A stretch of DNA of 64,000 bases, from assembly GCA_958298945.1 (NCBI GenBank), contig OY282609.1, forward strand, positions 43,693,893 to 43,757,892, read 5' to 3'. A model generated the notes under the pieces. It worked only from the letters and a program-made list of their open reading frames with translations. It was not told where the DNA came from and did no database searches. Position 1 is the first letter of the stretch. Each line of letters starts with the position of its first letter. Positions 48,631 to 58,344 of the stretch are shown piece after piece. The DNA comes from Atherix ibis (taxonomy: Eukaryota; Arthropoda; Insecta; Diptera; Athericidae). A program made the position numbers and the translations under genes.

Positions 48631-51600
48631 ATGATTAGGCACATCCAACTGAATGCGAATGCGTCTGCTGCGGTTATGAATGAGTTGAGTGTATATATGT
48701 GTGAGAATGGGGTGGATGTAGCACTGATCCAGGAACCATATTCTTATGGTGGGTCGGTGTGCGGATTGGGAAGATCCGCCAGGACGTTCACCAGTGCCAG
48801 GGTCGGGGGCAAAATTGACTCGGCCGTCTCTGTTGTTGGCGTGGGAATGGATGTTGTTCGTGTGGATGAATGTTCTAATGAATTCGGTGTGTGCGTGTAT
48901 ATCAAGAAGGGGGGAATAGAGCTGTACGCTGTGTCGGTGTATTGCAGGTTTGGCTCTGAAATAGAGCCGTACCTGCGGTATCTTGACACGGTGTTGGCTA
49001 AGTGTGGGCGTTCGCCTGTGTTGATCGGTATGGATGCGAATGCTGTTTCTCCTCTCTGGTTTAGCAAGAGGGGAGACACTGACCAACCGAGTTGTGTGAG
49101 GGGCAGGCAACTCGAAGAGTGGATTATGGCCAGTGGTATGAATGTACTGAATGTTCCGAGTGAATGGTATACTTTCAGCGGACCGAATGGGCAGAGTGAC
49201 ATTGATGTCACACTGTGCAATCGTGCTGCTGACTGTTATGAGTATGAGTGGAGAATATTGCCTGAGTGGGGGGTGAGCGATCACAACCTCATTGAACTGG
49301 TGGTGACTGCGCCAGTGGATGACCATTGCGAGGTTTCTGCCCGTGGTAGACGGTGGCATACCGGTGGGGTGGACTGGATAGTCTACGGGGAGGAAGTCGC
49401 GGCTGAGATCTGTGAGTTTACTAGATTTCAGTCGATGCGATTGGAGGAAAAGGTGGTTGAGCTGAGCAGATGCGTGAATGTTGTGAATGATAGGTGCATG
49501 AATAAAAGAGTAGAGGGGCGTAGGAGAGCGACTCCATGGTGGAACCGGGAGCTCGGCTTGGAAAAGAGAAAAGTTGGTAGGTTGCGTAGGATCTACCAGC
49601 GATGTAGACGCCGTGGTGTAGATGCGCACACTGAAGGTGTGACCTTCAGGGCGGCCAGAGCTGAGTATGTGACAAGTATTAGACTTGCCAAGGAAAAGCA
49701 CTGGCAGAAGTATGTGAATGAAATTGGAAATGCGGATGTATGGGGTCCGGTGTATCGTTTATGCATGCGCAAAGGTGCTCGAAATGATATATCGAGCATC
49801 AGAGTGAATAATGGGTATACGAGTAATTGGGAGGACAGTGTGAATGCATTGATGAGTGACTTCTTTCCTGGGATTGAAAGGCAAGAAGAAGTGACTGTTA
49901 GCAGGAAATACCCCCTGCCGTTTGAATGGGAAGAAATTGATGGATCGGTGTGGAGCACGAAAGTGCGAAGTGCCCCAGGATTAGATGGTGTGACTGGTCA
50001 GATGATGAGGAGTGTTTGGCGGACTATTCCCGCACATGTGAGTAGCCTTTACGGTGAATGCCTGGAGAGTGGTGTGTTTCCGCGTGAATGGAAAGTAGGA
50101 GACGTGGTCATCCTTCCCAAGTCTCCGGACGGGATTAGGACTGAACCGTCCTCCTACAGGCCGATATGCTTACTGCCAGTATTCGGCAAGGTCCTCGAGC
50201 GTATGATGGTACACCGATTGAATGTGAAGTTGGCAGACTTCAATGTGTCCGGCTCTCAGTATGGATTTACGAAAGGTAAATCGACTGAGGATGCCTGGAT
50301 GCGTGTTAGACAGTATGTGGATGAAAGTGCAAGTAAATATGTATGTGGTGTGTTTGTGGACTTCAAGAGTGCGTTCAACTGCCTGCGATGGGATCGCATC
50401 ATGGAGCGACTGGAGGAGGTTTCATGTGAGGAGGCTTCGCTGTGGCGAAGTTACTTCCATGAAAGGTACGCGGTGGTATGTGGGAATAATGGTCGGATTG
50501 TTCGCCAGATGGTGCGTGGCTGTCCACAGGGATCTGTGGCCGGCCCAGCCATCTGGAACATGATGATGAATGGTCTCTTGGTAAGGTTGGAGGAGACCGG
50601 TTGTGTTGTGGTTGCGTATGCGGATGATCTTCTGCTCTTGATTGAGGGCGGGAGTAGGTCTGCAGTAGAGGTTGCGGGAACCCGCTATATGCAGTTTGTT
50701 TCAGAATGGGGTGAAAGAATGGGTGTTAAAGTTTCCGAAAGGAAAACGGTGTGTATGCTGTTAAAGGGGTTTTTGGCGGCCAGTAGGCCGCCCAATATTC
50801 GCTTAGAGACGGTTGGGGTCCGATACGTGCAACAAGTGAGGTACCTTGGATTAATGGTTGGAGAGAGGCTGAACTTTCGGCCTCACTTGCAACATCTAAG
50901 GGGGCGCGTAGCCGGTTTGGTTGGCATGCTGGTGCGAGTACTTCGCAAGGAATGGGGCCTTAAGTCCAGAGCGGTGAGGGTCCTGTATAAAAGTGTGTTT
51001 CTTCCGTGTGCGATGTATGCGTCTTGCGTGTGGGCTGATACTATGCGCCACCAATATGCGAGGGTGGCCATAAACTCAGTGCAGCGTATGGTATTGTATG
51101 CATGCTTGAATGTCTGTAGGACTGTGTCGACCGAAGCGATGCAGGTTCTCATGGGAGAAATCCCATGGGACCTGGAGGTGCTGCGTGGAAGTATCCACTA
51201 CCGTCTGAGGCGGGGCATCCCACTGCAAGGTTGTCCGGTTGAGAATGATGAGGTTCGGAATCTCAGTCCGCGCCATCAGCGCATACTGGTTCTGAACAAA
51301 ATGCATGAGATATGGCAGCAACGATGGGATGAGAGTGTGAATGGCAGATGGACGCACATGTTCATTCCGAATGTGTGCTTTGCGTCTGCGTGTGGTTTTG
51401 AGTTTGGTCTGCCCCTTGGGTATTTGCTTACGGGGCACGGCAGTATGAATGGGTTCCTGTATAGGCGTGGTCTGGCTACGGATGCTAGATGTCCGTGTGG
51501 AGCGGAGGAGGAGAGTGTTAAGCACCTTCTTGTAGAGTGTAGCCTATATGGGGACTTGCGTGACTTAGGTGCATGTGGAATCGTGGCGAATGGTGATAGT

Positions 51601-51702
51601 GTGGATGTGAGTGGTGTGTTGAGTGTGAAAGAGAGATATGAATGCTTGAATGCTTTTGCCGTGGCACTGTTTGAAAGAAGAATGAGAATGATGCGTGAAT
51701 GA
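48631..51702 (+). CDS. R1-A ORF2, APE endonuclease and reverse transcriptase
   Basis: 1,023 residues from the ATG at 48631, right after the ORF1 stop (TAAAATG). It nicks 28S at the R1 site and copies element RNA into DNA there. The N-terminal APE-type endonuclease shows IQEPYSYGG (Q34, E35), GMDANAVSPLW (D135, N137) and SDHN (D217, H218). The RT follows with APGLDGVTG, SYRPICLLPVFGKVLERM, SQYGFTKGKSTEDA, VDFKSAFNCLRWD (D577), GCPQGSVAGPAIWN and YADD at 663-666. The C-terminus has the R1-clade CCHC C954-x-C956-x8-H965-x4-C970. All catalytic residues I can identify are present and the frame is unbroken. Length is typical of R1. Confidence 0.95.
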   Translation: MIRHIQLNANASAAVMNELSVYMCENGVDVALIQEPYSYGGSVCGLGRSARTFTSARVGGKIDSAVSVVGVGMDVVRVDECSNEFGVCVYIKKGGIELYAVSVYCRFGSEIEPYLRYLDTVLAKCGRSPVLIGMDANAVSPLWFSKRGDTDQPSCVRGRQLEEWIMASGMNVLNVPSEWYTFSGPNGQSDIDVTLCNRAADCYEYEWRILPEWGVSDHNLIELVVTAPVDDHCEVSARGRRWHTGGVDWIVYGEEVAAEICEFTRFQSMRLEEKVVELSRCVNVVNDRCMNKRVEGRRRATPWWNRELGLEKRKVGRLRRIYQRCRRRGVDAHTEGVTFRAARAEYVTSIRLAKEKHWQKYVNEIGNADVWGPVYRLCMRKGARNDISSIRVNNGYTSNWEDSVNALMSDFFPGIERQEEVTVSRKYPLPFEWEEIDGSVWSTKVRSAPGLDGVTGQMMRSVWRTIPAHVSSLYGECLESGVFPREWKVGDVVILPKSPDGIRTEPSSYRPICLLPVFGKVLERMMVHRLNVKLADFNVSGSQYGFTKGKSTEDAWMRVRQYVDESASKYVCGVFVDFKSAFNCLRWDRIMERLEEVSCEEASLWRSYFHERYAVVCGNNGRIVRQMVRGCPQGSVAGPAIWNMMMNGLLVRLEETGCVVVAYADDLLLLIEGGSRSAVEVAGTRYMQFVSEWGERMGVKVSERKTVCMLLKGFLAASRPPNIRLETVGVRYVQQVRYLGLMVGERLNFRPHLQHLRGRVAGLVGMLVRVLRKEWGLKSRAVRVLYKSVFLPCAMYASCVWADTMRHQYARVAINSVQRMVLYACLNVCRTVSTEAMQVLMGEIPWDLEVLRGSIHYRLRRGIPLQGCPVENDEVRNLSPRHQRILVLNKMHEIWQQRWDESVNGRWTHMFIPNVCFASACGFEFGLPLGYLLTGHGSMNGFLYRRGLATDARCPCGAEEESVKHLLVECSLYGDLRDLGACGIVANGDSVDVSGVLSVKERYECLNAFAVALFERRMRMMRE

Positions 51703-52259
51703 GTGCGTGAATGACACGCAGGGTGGCCACAACCGGGTGAAAGACCAAGGTCGATTCCGGTTGTACCTTCGGGTTTTGGCGAACCCGCGTACCTGAGCTG
51801 GCCTAGCGGTGCCTAGGAATTTACAAGATTCCTTACCGTAGCTTTAACGAGCGGAGTACAAACCAAAGTACTCTTAAAACAAAAATGGGTACCACGGGGA
51901 TCGGGAGCCCCACAGTAGAATATACTGTGCCCGATCGAGGTGAGGCGCCATTTGGCAGCAACGTGGTGGTTGTGGTTAATACCCATGTCGCGGGTACGGT
52001 CTTCGGATCGCAGGTGTGAGGTAACTGGCAAATGTAGCAATGCATTGCACTTATCTCGGGCACTGTCACTGCTTATGACAGTAGAGGTTTAGATAGTCCT
52101 CGCCACCAGCAGGTGGAGAGTCAGCTTGTAACTGACTCTATCTGTTAACTGCCAGTAATGGTGGTGCGTTGATCGAGCGTATCTCGATTCCTATAGTCGT
52201 GGGCGACTCGTGGTCTTGGGGTTTGGACAACTAGGTCACGTTAAATAACAATTTCTCAC
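51703..52259 (+). other. R1-A 3' UTR, including the 433-bp tail
   Basis: The last 433 bp (51827-52259) match the solitary tails at 38229 and 55410. Just before it the sequence reads CCTAGGAATTTACAAGATTCC. This resembles the junction AGGAAT + TGTCCCTATCTACT + AGATTCC of units 1 and 3 with nine bases missing and one changed. The tail may therefore be a once-separate element fused to R1-A, or simply the natural R1-A 3' UTR. Parts of it resemble the R1-B 3' UTR (GAGGTG...GTGGTTGTGGT), which favours the second view. Confidence 0.75.
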
Positions 52260-52273
52260 TGTCCCTATCTACT
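52260..52273 (+). repeat. R1 target 14-mer (TSD), right of R1-A
   Basis: TGTCCCTATCTACT between the R1-A 3' end and short element 2. Confidence 0.95.
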
Positions 52274-52809
52274 CCGCCCCTGCTGAAGGATGCTAAGTAA
52301 AATACTTTTCATCTGGACGATGGCAATCAAGCTAACAGGGGGCAATAGTAAATTGGAATGGATAACAACTCTGATATTCTTTCATGTGCAGGCAAAATAA
52401 TTGCGTTGGATATGTGAATAGTTCTTGTGAAAAAACAAAACTATACATGTATATAAAGGCCGAACTAATACAAAAGCCAACTATCAAGTGCTTTGATTAG
52501 AGGTCAAAAACTAGACTCAATCATTCTGGAAACAGTTTGATTTAATTTGAACGCCTTAAAGTCTAGTGAGAAATAGGGAATTCCAATCTCATAGTTATTT
52601 CGTGTTCGGCTCAAGAGGTAACTGTGGTTTCAGTAGCTAGAATCAGCCCCAGGAAGGGTGTTGATCAGTTGATAACTGGATCACAAACCTCCGTTAGTCT
52701 TTTTCAAGACTAAAAATACTTGTCTCTTCGGAGATGGGAGTTTGGCTTCTTAGCTGAGGATATCCCATACATTAGTACAGGTAAACACGAAGTAGCGTGA
52801 CCGTAGGAA
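52274..52809 (+). mobile_element. Short R1-like non-autonomous element 2 (536 bp)
   Basis: Begins CCGCCCCTGCTGAAGGATGC, nearly the same as element 1 for about 100 bp, then has its own middle. The 3' part follows the R1-B 3' UTR: GGGTGTTGA, CCGTTAGT...AGACTAAAA, GGAGATGGGAGTTTGGC, AACACGAAGTAGCGTG and GTAGGAAT at the end. It lies between exact target 14-mers and has no ORF. It probably depends on R1-B proteins through the shared 3' end. Confidence 0.82.

Positions 52810-52823
<14 letters not shown>
52810..52823 (+). repeat. R1 target 14-mer (TSD), unit 2 right
   Basis: TGTCCCTATCTACT joining short element 2 to 28S (ATCTAGCGAAACCACAG). Confidence 0.95.
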
Positions 52824-52860
<37 letters not shown>

Positions 52861-53493
52861 TAATTAGCGGGGAAAGAAGACCCTGTTGAGTTTGACTCTA
52901 ATCTGGCAATGTAAGGAGACCTAAGAGGTGTAGCATAAGTGGGAGATATTAAATTTCGATTTAATATCAACAATGAAATACCACTACTCTTATTGTTTCC
53001 TTACTTACTTGATTAAATGGAACGTGTATTATATACATAGCCATTCTTAAAATGTATTTATATGTTTTTATGGTGTTTTGTTTTGATACAAGTTTCTTGT
53101 TTGAAATATTATGAGTTTGTTATACATACCAAACAAATTATAATGAAATTATAATTTTTGCTTTTGTGAATTTTAAAATATTAGTTTAATTCGGTATAAC
53201 TCTTATACTTAGATATGATCCAATTCAAGGACATTTCCAGGTAGGGAGTTTGACTGGGGCGGTACATCTCTCAAATAATAACGGAGGTGTCCCAAGGCCA
53301 GCTCAGTGCGGACAGAAACCACACATAGAGCAAAAGGGCAAATGCTGACTTGATCTCGGTATTCAGTACATACAGAGACAGCAAAAGCTCGGCCTATCGA
53401 TCCTTTTGGTTTAAAGAGTTTTTAACAAGAGGTGTCAGAAAAATTACCACAGGGATAACTGGCTTGTGGCGGCCAAGCGTTCATAGCGACGTC

Positions 53494-53546
<53 letters not shown>

Positions 53547-53570
53547 CAAGCGTTGGATTGTTCACCCATA

Positions 53571-53611
<41 letters not shown>

Positions 53612-54097
53612 TAGTTTTACCCTACTGATGACAAATATAGTTATTACAACAGCATTCCTGCGTAGTACGAGAGGAACCGCAGGTACGGACAATTGGTACA
53701 ATACTTGTTCGAGAGAACAGTGGTATGATGCTACGTCCGCTGGATTATGCCTGAACGCCTCTAAGGTCGTATCCGTGCTGGATTGTAATAATAGTAATGG
53801 GGTTAATTATATTATATGGTAATATGACGTTGTAAGCTAGACTACATAAGTAATTTAGCGAAAATGTTTTTTACCGAAACCAATTAGTAATATAATATGG
53901 GTAATGTGTTTCTTATTATGCACGAGATTCATGTTAAGTGCCAATTATATAATACAAATTGTTTTCATATATAATGTAATACCTTGAATCAATTGTAAAC
54001 GACTTTGGTATCGGGCAAGGTGTTGTTAATGGAAGAGCAGCTACCATACTGCGATCCACTGAAACTTAACCTATGCTCGATGATTCGAATATTTACT
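52824..54097 (+). rRNA. 28S rRNA: 28S rRNA, 3' segment (unit 2)
   Basis: From ATCTAGCGAAACCACAGCC, directly after the R1 target, to CTATGCTCGATGATTCGA near 54097. It includes GAAGACCCTGTTGAG, an AT-rich expansion at 52950-53220, the peptidyl-transferase loop region and the sarcin-ricin loop AGTACGAGAGGAACC. It appears complete for this part of 28S and is almost identical to unit 3. Confidence 0.95.
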
Positions 54098-55370
54098 ATG
54101 CAGATATATAAATATATATATATGTGTATTAAATATAAGGTAGCATGTATAATATTTATACTTGTTATGCATTAATAATTATTTATTAGTTGCGGAGGAT
54201 GGGTGATGGATATATGATGTATTATATACTTATAAGAAAAAGTATTAATAAGTATTTACACTTATATTAATTATGGCTTTAAAAAATAATATAATATTAT
54301 ATATTTTTTTAAAAAGAACTTATCATAATAATAATAATTATATGATATAATATATAAAATCATTTTGATAAAAGTTTTTAACTTTAACATATTGATATTG
54401 TATTGTTGGTTGTTGTGTTGGAATAATAAGTATTTACTAATTTATATTTCTATTTTTGGTTTAATGTATAAATATACTTATAATTATGAGAACTTAATAT
54501 GATATATATAAGATCTTATATATGATCATTTTGATGAATGGTTGAAATAAACATTAACATATTATTATTGTCATTTATAATTGTTGGGTAAATATACTTA
54601 TATAAATAAGAATTTAATATGAAATATAATAAAATCATTTTGATGGATAGAAGAAAGAAGGTGGCAATAAACTTTAACATTAAAGTATATTGATATTGTA
54701 TTGGATCATTATATATCTCTATACATAAGATCAATTAGTTGGATGGATGGTGGGCAATAAGCATTAACTTATTTTTAGTTAATGTATAAATAATGAGAAC
54801 TTAATATGAAATATAATATATAAAATCATTATTAGATGGACGTTAGCAAAAAATATTCACATTAACGTATATTGATATTGTATAAATATTCTTATAATAT
54901 AGAACTTATCATAAAAATTTTAAAATATATATAATTTAATAAATTGTATATGATCATTTTATATGATATTAATATGTGGAATAAGCATTTTAGGTTTTTT
55001 GTTGAACAAATGGATGGTATAACTAATAATAAAATGGCTTATAAAAGTTGGTGGTTAGAAAAAAATTTTAGTAAACTGAAATGTATCTTTACAATGTTAT
55101 TAGGGTTAATAATGAAAAATGTTTAAAAAAATATATTTTATTTTAGGTTGTTAAATACCCTTTTTCAGCTTCTAGATAGACCAAAAGTTTTCTTTTCGTA
55201 TTGTTATAAATTATAATTTTAACAATATAAAGTTAACTGAAATGTATCTTTATAGTGTTATTAGGATCAAACTAATAGGGTTAATAATGAAAAATGTTGA
55301 AAAATATATATTTTATTTTAGGTTGTTAAATACCCTTTTTCAGCTTCTAGATAGACCTAAAATTTATATT
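54098..55370 (+). other. Intergenic spacer, truncated (after unit 2)
   Basis: Colinear with 39620-41190, so it lacks the last ~440 bp before 18S. It differs in two ways: a 54-bp segment near 54985-55038 is absent from the first IGS, and it has only two of the 174-bp subrepeats. Homology stops at AATTTATATT (55370). Twenty bases of filler and GGAAT lead straight into an R1 target 14-mer. Confidence 0.88.
55144..55360 (+). repeat. 174-bp IGS subrepeats, two copies
   Basis: TAGGTTGTTAAATACCC occurs at 55144 and 55319 (spacing 175). The first IGS has four copies, so copy number varies between neighbouring spacers. Confidence 0.9.
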
Positions 55371-55395
55371 TTATTATTCCAATTTATATAGGAAT

Positions 55396-55409
55396 TGTCC
55401 CTATCTACT
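55396..55409 (+). repeat. R1 target 14-mer (TSD), unit 3 first
   Basis: TGTCCCTATCTACT preceded by AGGAAT, the 3' tip of a short element or R1-B, and followed by the 433-bp tail. Confidence 0.93.
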
Positions 55410-55842
55410 AGATTCCTTACCGTAGCTCTACGAGCGGAGTACAAACCAGAGTACTCTTAAAACAAAAATGGGTACCACGGGGATCGGGAGCCCCACAGTA
55501 GAATATACTGTGCCCGATCGAGGTGAGGCGCCATTTGGCAGCAACGTGGTGGTTGTGGTTAATACCCATGTCGCGGGTACGGTCTTCGGATCGCAGGTGT
55601 GAGGTAACTGGCAAATGTAGCAATGCATTGCACTTATCTCGGGCACTGTCACTGCTTATGACAGTAGAGGTTTAGATAGTCCTCGCCACCAGCAGGTGGA
55701 GAGTCAGCTTGTAACTGATTCTATCTGTTAACTGCCAGTAATGGTGGTGCGTTGATCGAGCGTATCTCGATTCCTATAGTCGTTGGCGACTCGTGGTCTT
55801 GGGGTTTGGACAACTAGGTCACGTTAAATAACAATTTCTCAC
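55410..55842 (+). mobile_element. Solitary 433-bp R1-A 3' tail, copy 2
   Basis: Same start (AGATTCCTTACCG), same length and same end (AATAACAATTTCTCAC) as the R1-A terminus. It is flanked by target 14-mers on both sides. Either a 5'-truncated R1-A insertion or an independent short element. The identical start in two separate copies is unusual for random 5' truncation. Confidence 0.85.
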
Positions 55843-55856
55843 TGTCCCTATCTACT
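55843..55856 (+). repeat. R1 target 14-mer (TSD), unit 3 second
   Basis: TGTCCCTATCTACT between the 433-bp tail and short element 3. Confidence 0.93.
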
Positions 55857-56260
55857 TCCGCCCCTGGTGGAGGGATGATAGGTTTAAAATGCTTTTCATC
55901 TTAACACAAGCATAATAGCTTCAGGGGGCTAAAATAAATATAACAACTCAAATAAGTTATTCATTCAAGATGTATCATAATAAAAAGGTCGGGTGGTGTG
56001 CGTTGAAGTGTTCGGAGAACATGGAGCCGCCATTTGACTGTACATGATATGATGAAACACGGACCATAACTTTTTCGGGAATCGATCCCCATAAGATTAT
56101 TCCAAGTTCGTATACACAGGGACATGGTTTTGATTGCCTACTGCTATAATAGCAAATTTTGTTTGTCTCTTCGGAGATGGGAGTATGACCATCTGGTCGC
56201 GGAATTTATCCCACACTTCGGTGCAAACAAAACACGAAATAGTATCGTGAACTGTAGGAA
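55857..56260 (+). mobile_element. Short R1-like element 3 with 28S-derived pieces (404 bp)
   Basis: Starts TCCGCCCCTGGTGGAGGGATG and keeps the CAGGGGGC motif. The 3' half matches element 1 closely (GGGAATCGATCCCC, CCAAGTTCGTATACA, CTCTTCGGAGATGGGA) and ends CTGTAGGAA before the target 14-mer. The middle holds three runs identical to 28S rRNA of unit 2: 19 nt (55994-56012 = 45516-45534), 15 nt (56020-56034 = 45548-45562) and 14 nt (56053-56066 = 44682-44695). The last run is out of 28S order. No ORF. Confidence 0.82.
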
Positions 56261-56274
56261 TGTCCCTATCTACT
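56261..56274 (+). repeat. R1 target 14-mer (TSD), left of R1-B
   Basis: TGTCCCTATCTACT between short element 3 and the 5' end of R1-B. Confidence 0.95.
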
Positions 56275-56928
56275 AGTTCTGTTTGATCTGTCAAAGGAAC
56301 TAGTTGTGTTTTATGGTGCTGTATAAAAGCAGCTAAACCAAGTAAAAAAACGGTGTAAAAACGTAAAAAAACCTGACAGTGTCGATCAGTGGAGTGTCGC
56401 GGACATTTGTATTGAAAAAAAAATTAGAAAAACGCGAAAAAAAAACCGAATTTGAAAAACACTGACACTGCACGTGTTCATTTTCAAAGTGCGGAAAAAA
56501 GCGCAAATAACCATTAAGACAATTGCGAGTTGGTGCACGATCGAAGGCGAAGGGCTTACCTGTACGAGGAGCCAAGTGAAATCGGACGAAAACTCGGGAA
56601 GTTAAGTGCGAAAGTTTAAAAAGGTTTCAAGAAATTCACGAATTTGCATATTTCGTGAATAAATTAGTGTCAGAAACCTAACACAGCATTTTCACGGGAG
56701 AAAAAGTATAAATAGTGAACAGTGGTTAGACGATCGGAAAAAAGAGTAACAACGAGTGACGCAAATATTTTAATATAAAAAAAACTTTTGAAAAAAAAAC
56801 ATACTTACTAAAAGTCTTTACAGATTGCCATCCTCAGAAGACTACACAAGTATTTAAGTATAAAGTCTAAAGAGAAACAGTAAGTACTGCACTCAAGTAA
56901 ATAAATAAACTTTTGGGGATCCACAGAA

Positions 56929-58344
56929 ATGAAGAAAAAAAAGAGCAGGAATAATGAGCTCGTAGAAGCCCTCTTAGATTCTTCGCAGAAGAAGAGCAGC
57001 ACGGCTGACTCTGATTCCTCCACTGGTACGATTAGGGTGAGGAAGAGAACTCTGCAGCCTAGCACTGCTGCAGTGGACGTACACCAAAAGGGGAGTTATG
57101 CCGTACTCGCTTCCTGCAGTCATGAGGAGAAAGCCAACAATGACGCAGATTCGGAGTCAGAAGGGTTCAAGCGGGAAAAAAGCGCACCCAATCTGGTCGT
57201 TGCCGCAACAATTCAAGAAGGAACGACGGCACCTGTGGTAAAGAAAACAACCGAGGAGTCGGTTAAGGAAGCCAGCAGGATCTTTAGGAGGGCAGTACAT
57301 AAATATGCCCTAGATAAGACACTAGGTAAGGGGGCGGGGAAGATATTGGACCTGCTGATGGGCCTGGATGAGGCAGTAGCAGAGGTCTTGACTGAAAATG
57401 CAGTTCTCAGGGCCCTGAATAGTGGGAAAAAGAGGGAAACCCCTACTCTTCCCTGGAAAAAAATTTCAGATGGGGGTCCTGCAACCTCGCAAAGGCCAAT
57501 GACATCGATCATAAGCTCAAGGTTGAGTTTTGCCGATGTGGCGAAAAGAGCACCTGTACAACAGGTGACTGGCAGTCCGGTAAAGACAGCTAGGCCTGTT
57601 ACCCAGGTGTTCTCTGTTAAGGTCTTTCCATCGGCGAACTCGAGCCTGAAGACAAGGGAAGAAGTCGACAGGACACTGAAGAAAACCCTGAACCCTGGTA
57701 AGGCCGGCATTAAAATAATGGCGCTAAGGAGAACAGGGGAGAATGGGCTTGTGATTGAAACAGCTACAGCTGTCGGTGCCCAAAAAATAGTGGCATGCGG
57801 GCAACTGGCAAAGGCAGGACTGCACGTTTGTGAAAGTCGCGGAAATAATCCAAGGCTAATGCTAAGTGGTGTGTCGAGAGAAATTACGCCAGAGGAATTG
57901 CGCGAGTCGCTCATCGAAACGAGCCTTAACGGCATGAGTAAGGATCGAAGTGGACTGCCTCGACTCAGTCATCGCACTGGAAATAGGGATGCACCCACAA
58001 CAAACTGGGTAGTAGAAGTCAGCCCAGAGCAGAGGAAAGCGCTGTTAAAACAGGGAAGGGCATACATAGGATGGACTTCTTGCCCTATTCGAGATTATAT
58101 TGGGTCAACCAGGTGCTATAATTGCCAGAAATATGGCCATCTTGCAAGAGTATGCAAGAATGTGAAAACATGTTCACACTGTGTGGCAGAGGGCCACAGT
58201 TTCGATAGCTGTCCAGCAAAAAGCAGTCCACCAAAGTGTGCAAACTGCACAAAAAACAACAGCCATGGTGCAAACGACCCTATTTGCCCAAAATATAAGA
58301 TGGCGAAAGATTGGAGAGTCTCAAGAACCGACTATGGACAGTAA
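56929..58344 (+). CDS. R1-B ORF1, Gag-like zinc-knuckle protein
   Basis: 471 residues starting MKKKKSRNNELVE. It has a lysine-rich N-terminus, then a charged and low-complexity region, then a conserved domain of R1 ORF1 proteins (around SLKTREEVDRTLKKTLNPG and the following GIKIMALRRTGENGLVIET). Three knuckles close the protein: C396-C399-H404-C409, C415-C418-H423-C428 and a variant at C437-C440-H446-C453. It should bind element RNA in the particle. The stop overlaps the start of ORF2 (ATGGACAGTAA), which suggests termination-reinitiation. It is longer than R1-A ORF1 and only distantly similar outside the knuckles. Confidence 0.93.
   Translation: MKKKKSRNNELVEALLDSSQKKSSTADSDSSTGTIRVRKRTLQPSTAAVDVHQKGSYAVLASCSHEEKANNDADSESEGFKREKSAPNLVVAATIQEGTTAPVVKKTTEESVKEASRIFRRAVHKYALDKTLGKGAGKILDLLMGLDEAVAEVLTENAVLRALNSGKKRETPTLPWKKISDGGPATSQRPMTSIISSRLSFADVAKRAPVQQVTGSPVKTARPVTQVFSVKVFPSANSSLKTREEVDRTLKKTLNPGKAGIKIMALRRTGENGLVIETATAVGAQKIVACGQLAKAGLHVCESRGNNPRLMLSGVSREITPEELRESLIETSLNGMSKDRSGLPRLSHRTGNRDAPTTNWVVEVSPEQRKALLKQGRAYIGWTSCPIRDYIGSTRCYNCQKYGHLARVCKNVKTCSHCVAEGHSFDSCPAKSSPPKCANCTKNNSHGANDPICPKYKMAKDWRVSRTDYGQ

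Larger units (their letters stand above)
46560..52259 (+). mobile_element. R1: R1-A, full-length R1 non-LTR retrotransposon
   Basis: 5,700 bp between two exact 14-bp target duplications. It has a 783-nt 5' UTR, two ORFs one base apart, and a 557-nt 3' UTR with no poly(A), as usual for R1. The first nucleotides can form a hairpin (GTTTGA/TCGAAC, 46567-46582). The coding part is clearly richer in G and C than the AT-rich rDNA around it and than R1-B. Both ORFs are open, so this copy may be competent. R1 is normally co-transcribed with the rRNA precursor rather than from its own promoter. Confidence 0.95.

Noticed and set aside
47335..49701. Several long minus-strand open frames opposite R1-A
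   Set aside because: They mirror the GC-rich coding strand of ORF1 and ORF2 and lack any recognisable domain.
52274..52809. tRNA- or 7SL-derived SINE with Pol III boxes
   Set aside because: I could not find convincing A and B boxes; the element is better explained by its R1-B-like 3' end and the 28S target site.
58181..58333. Upstream extension of R1-B ORF2 (51 extra residues)
   Set aside because: It overlaps the zinc-knuckle code of ORF1 in another frame; the ATG at 58334, which overlaps the ORF1 stop, gives the normal R1 start close to the endonuclease domain.
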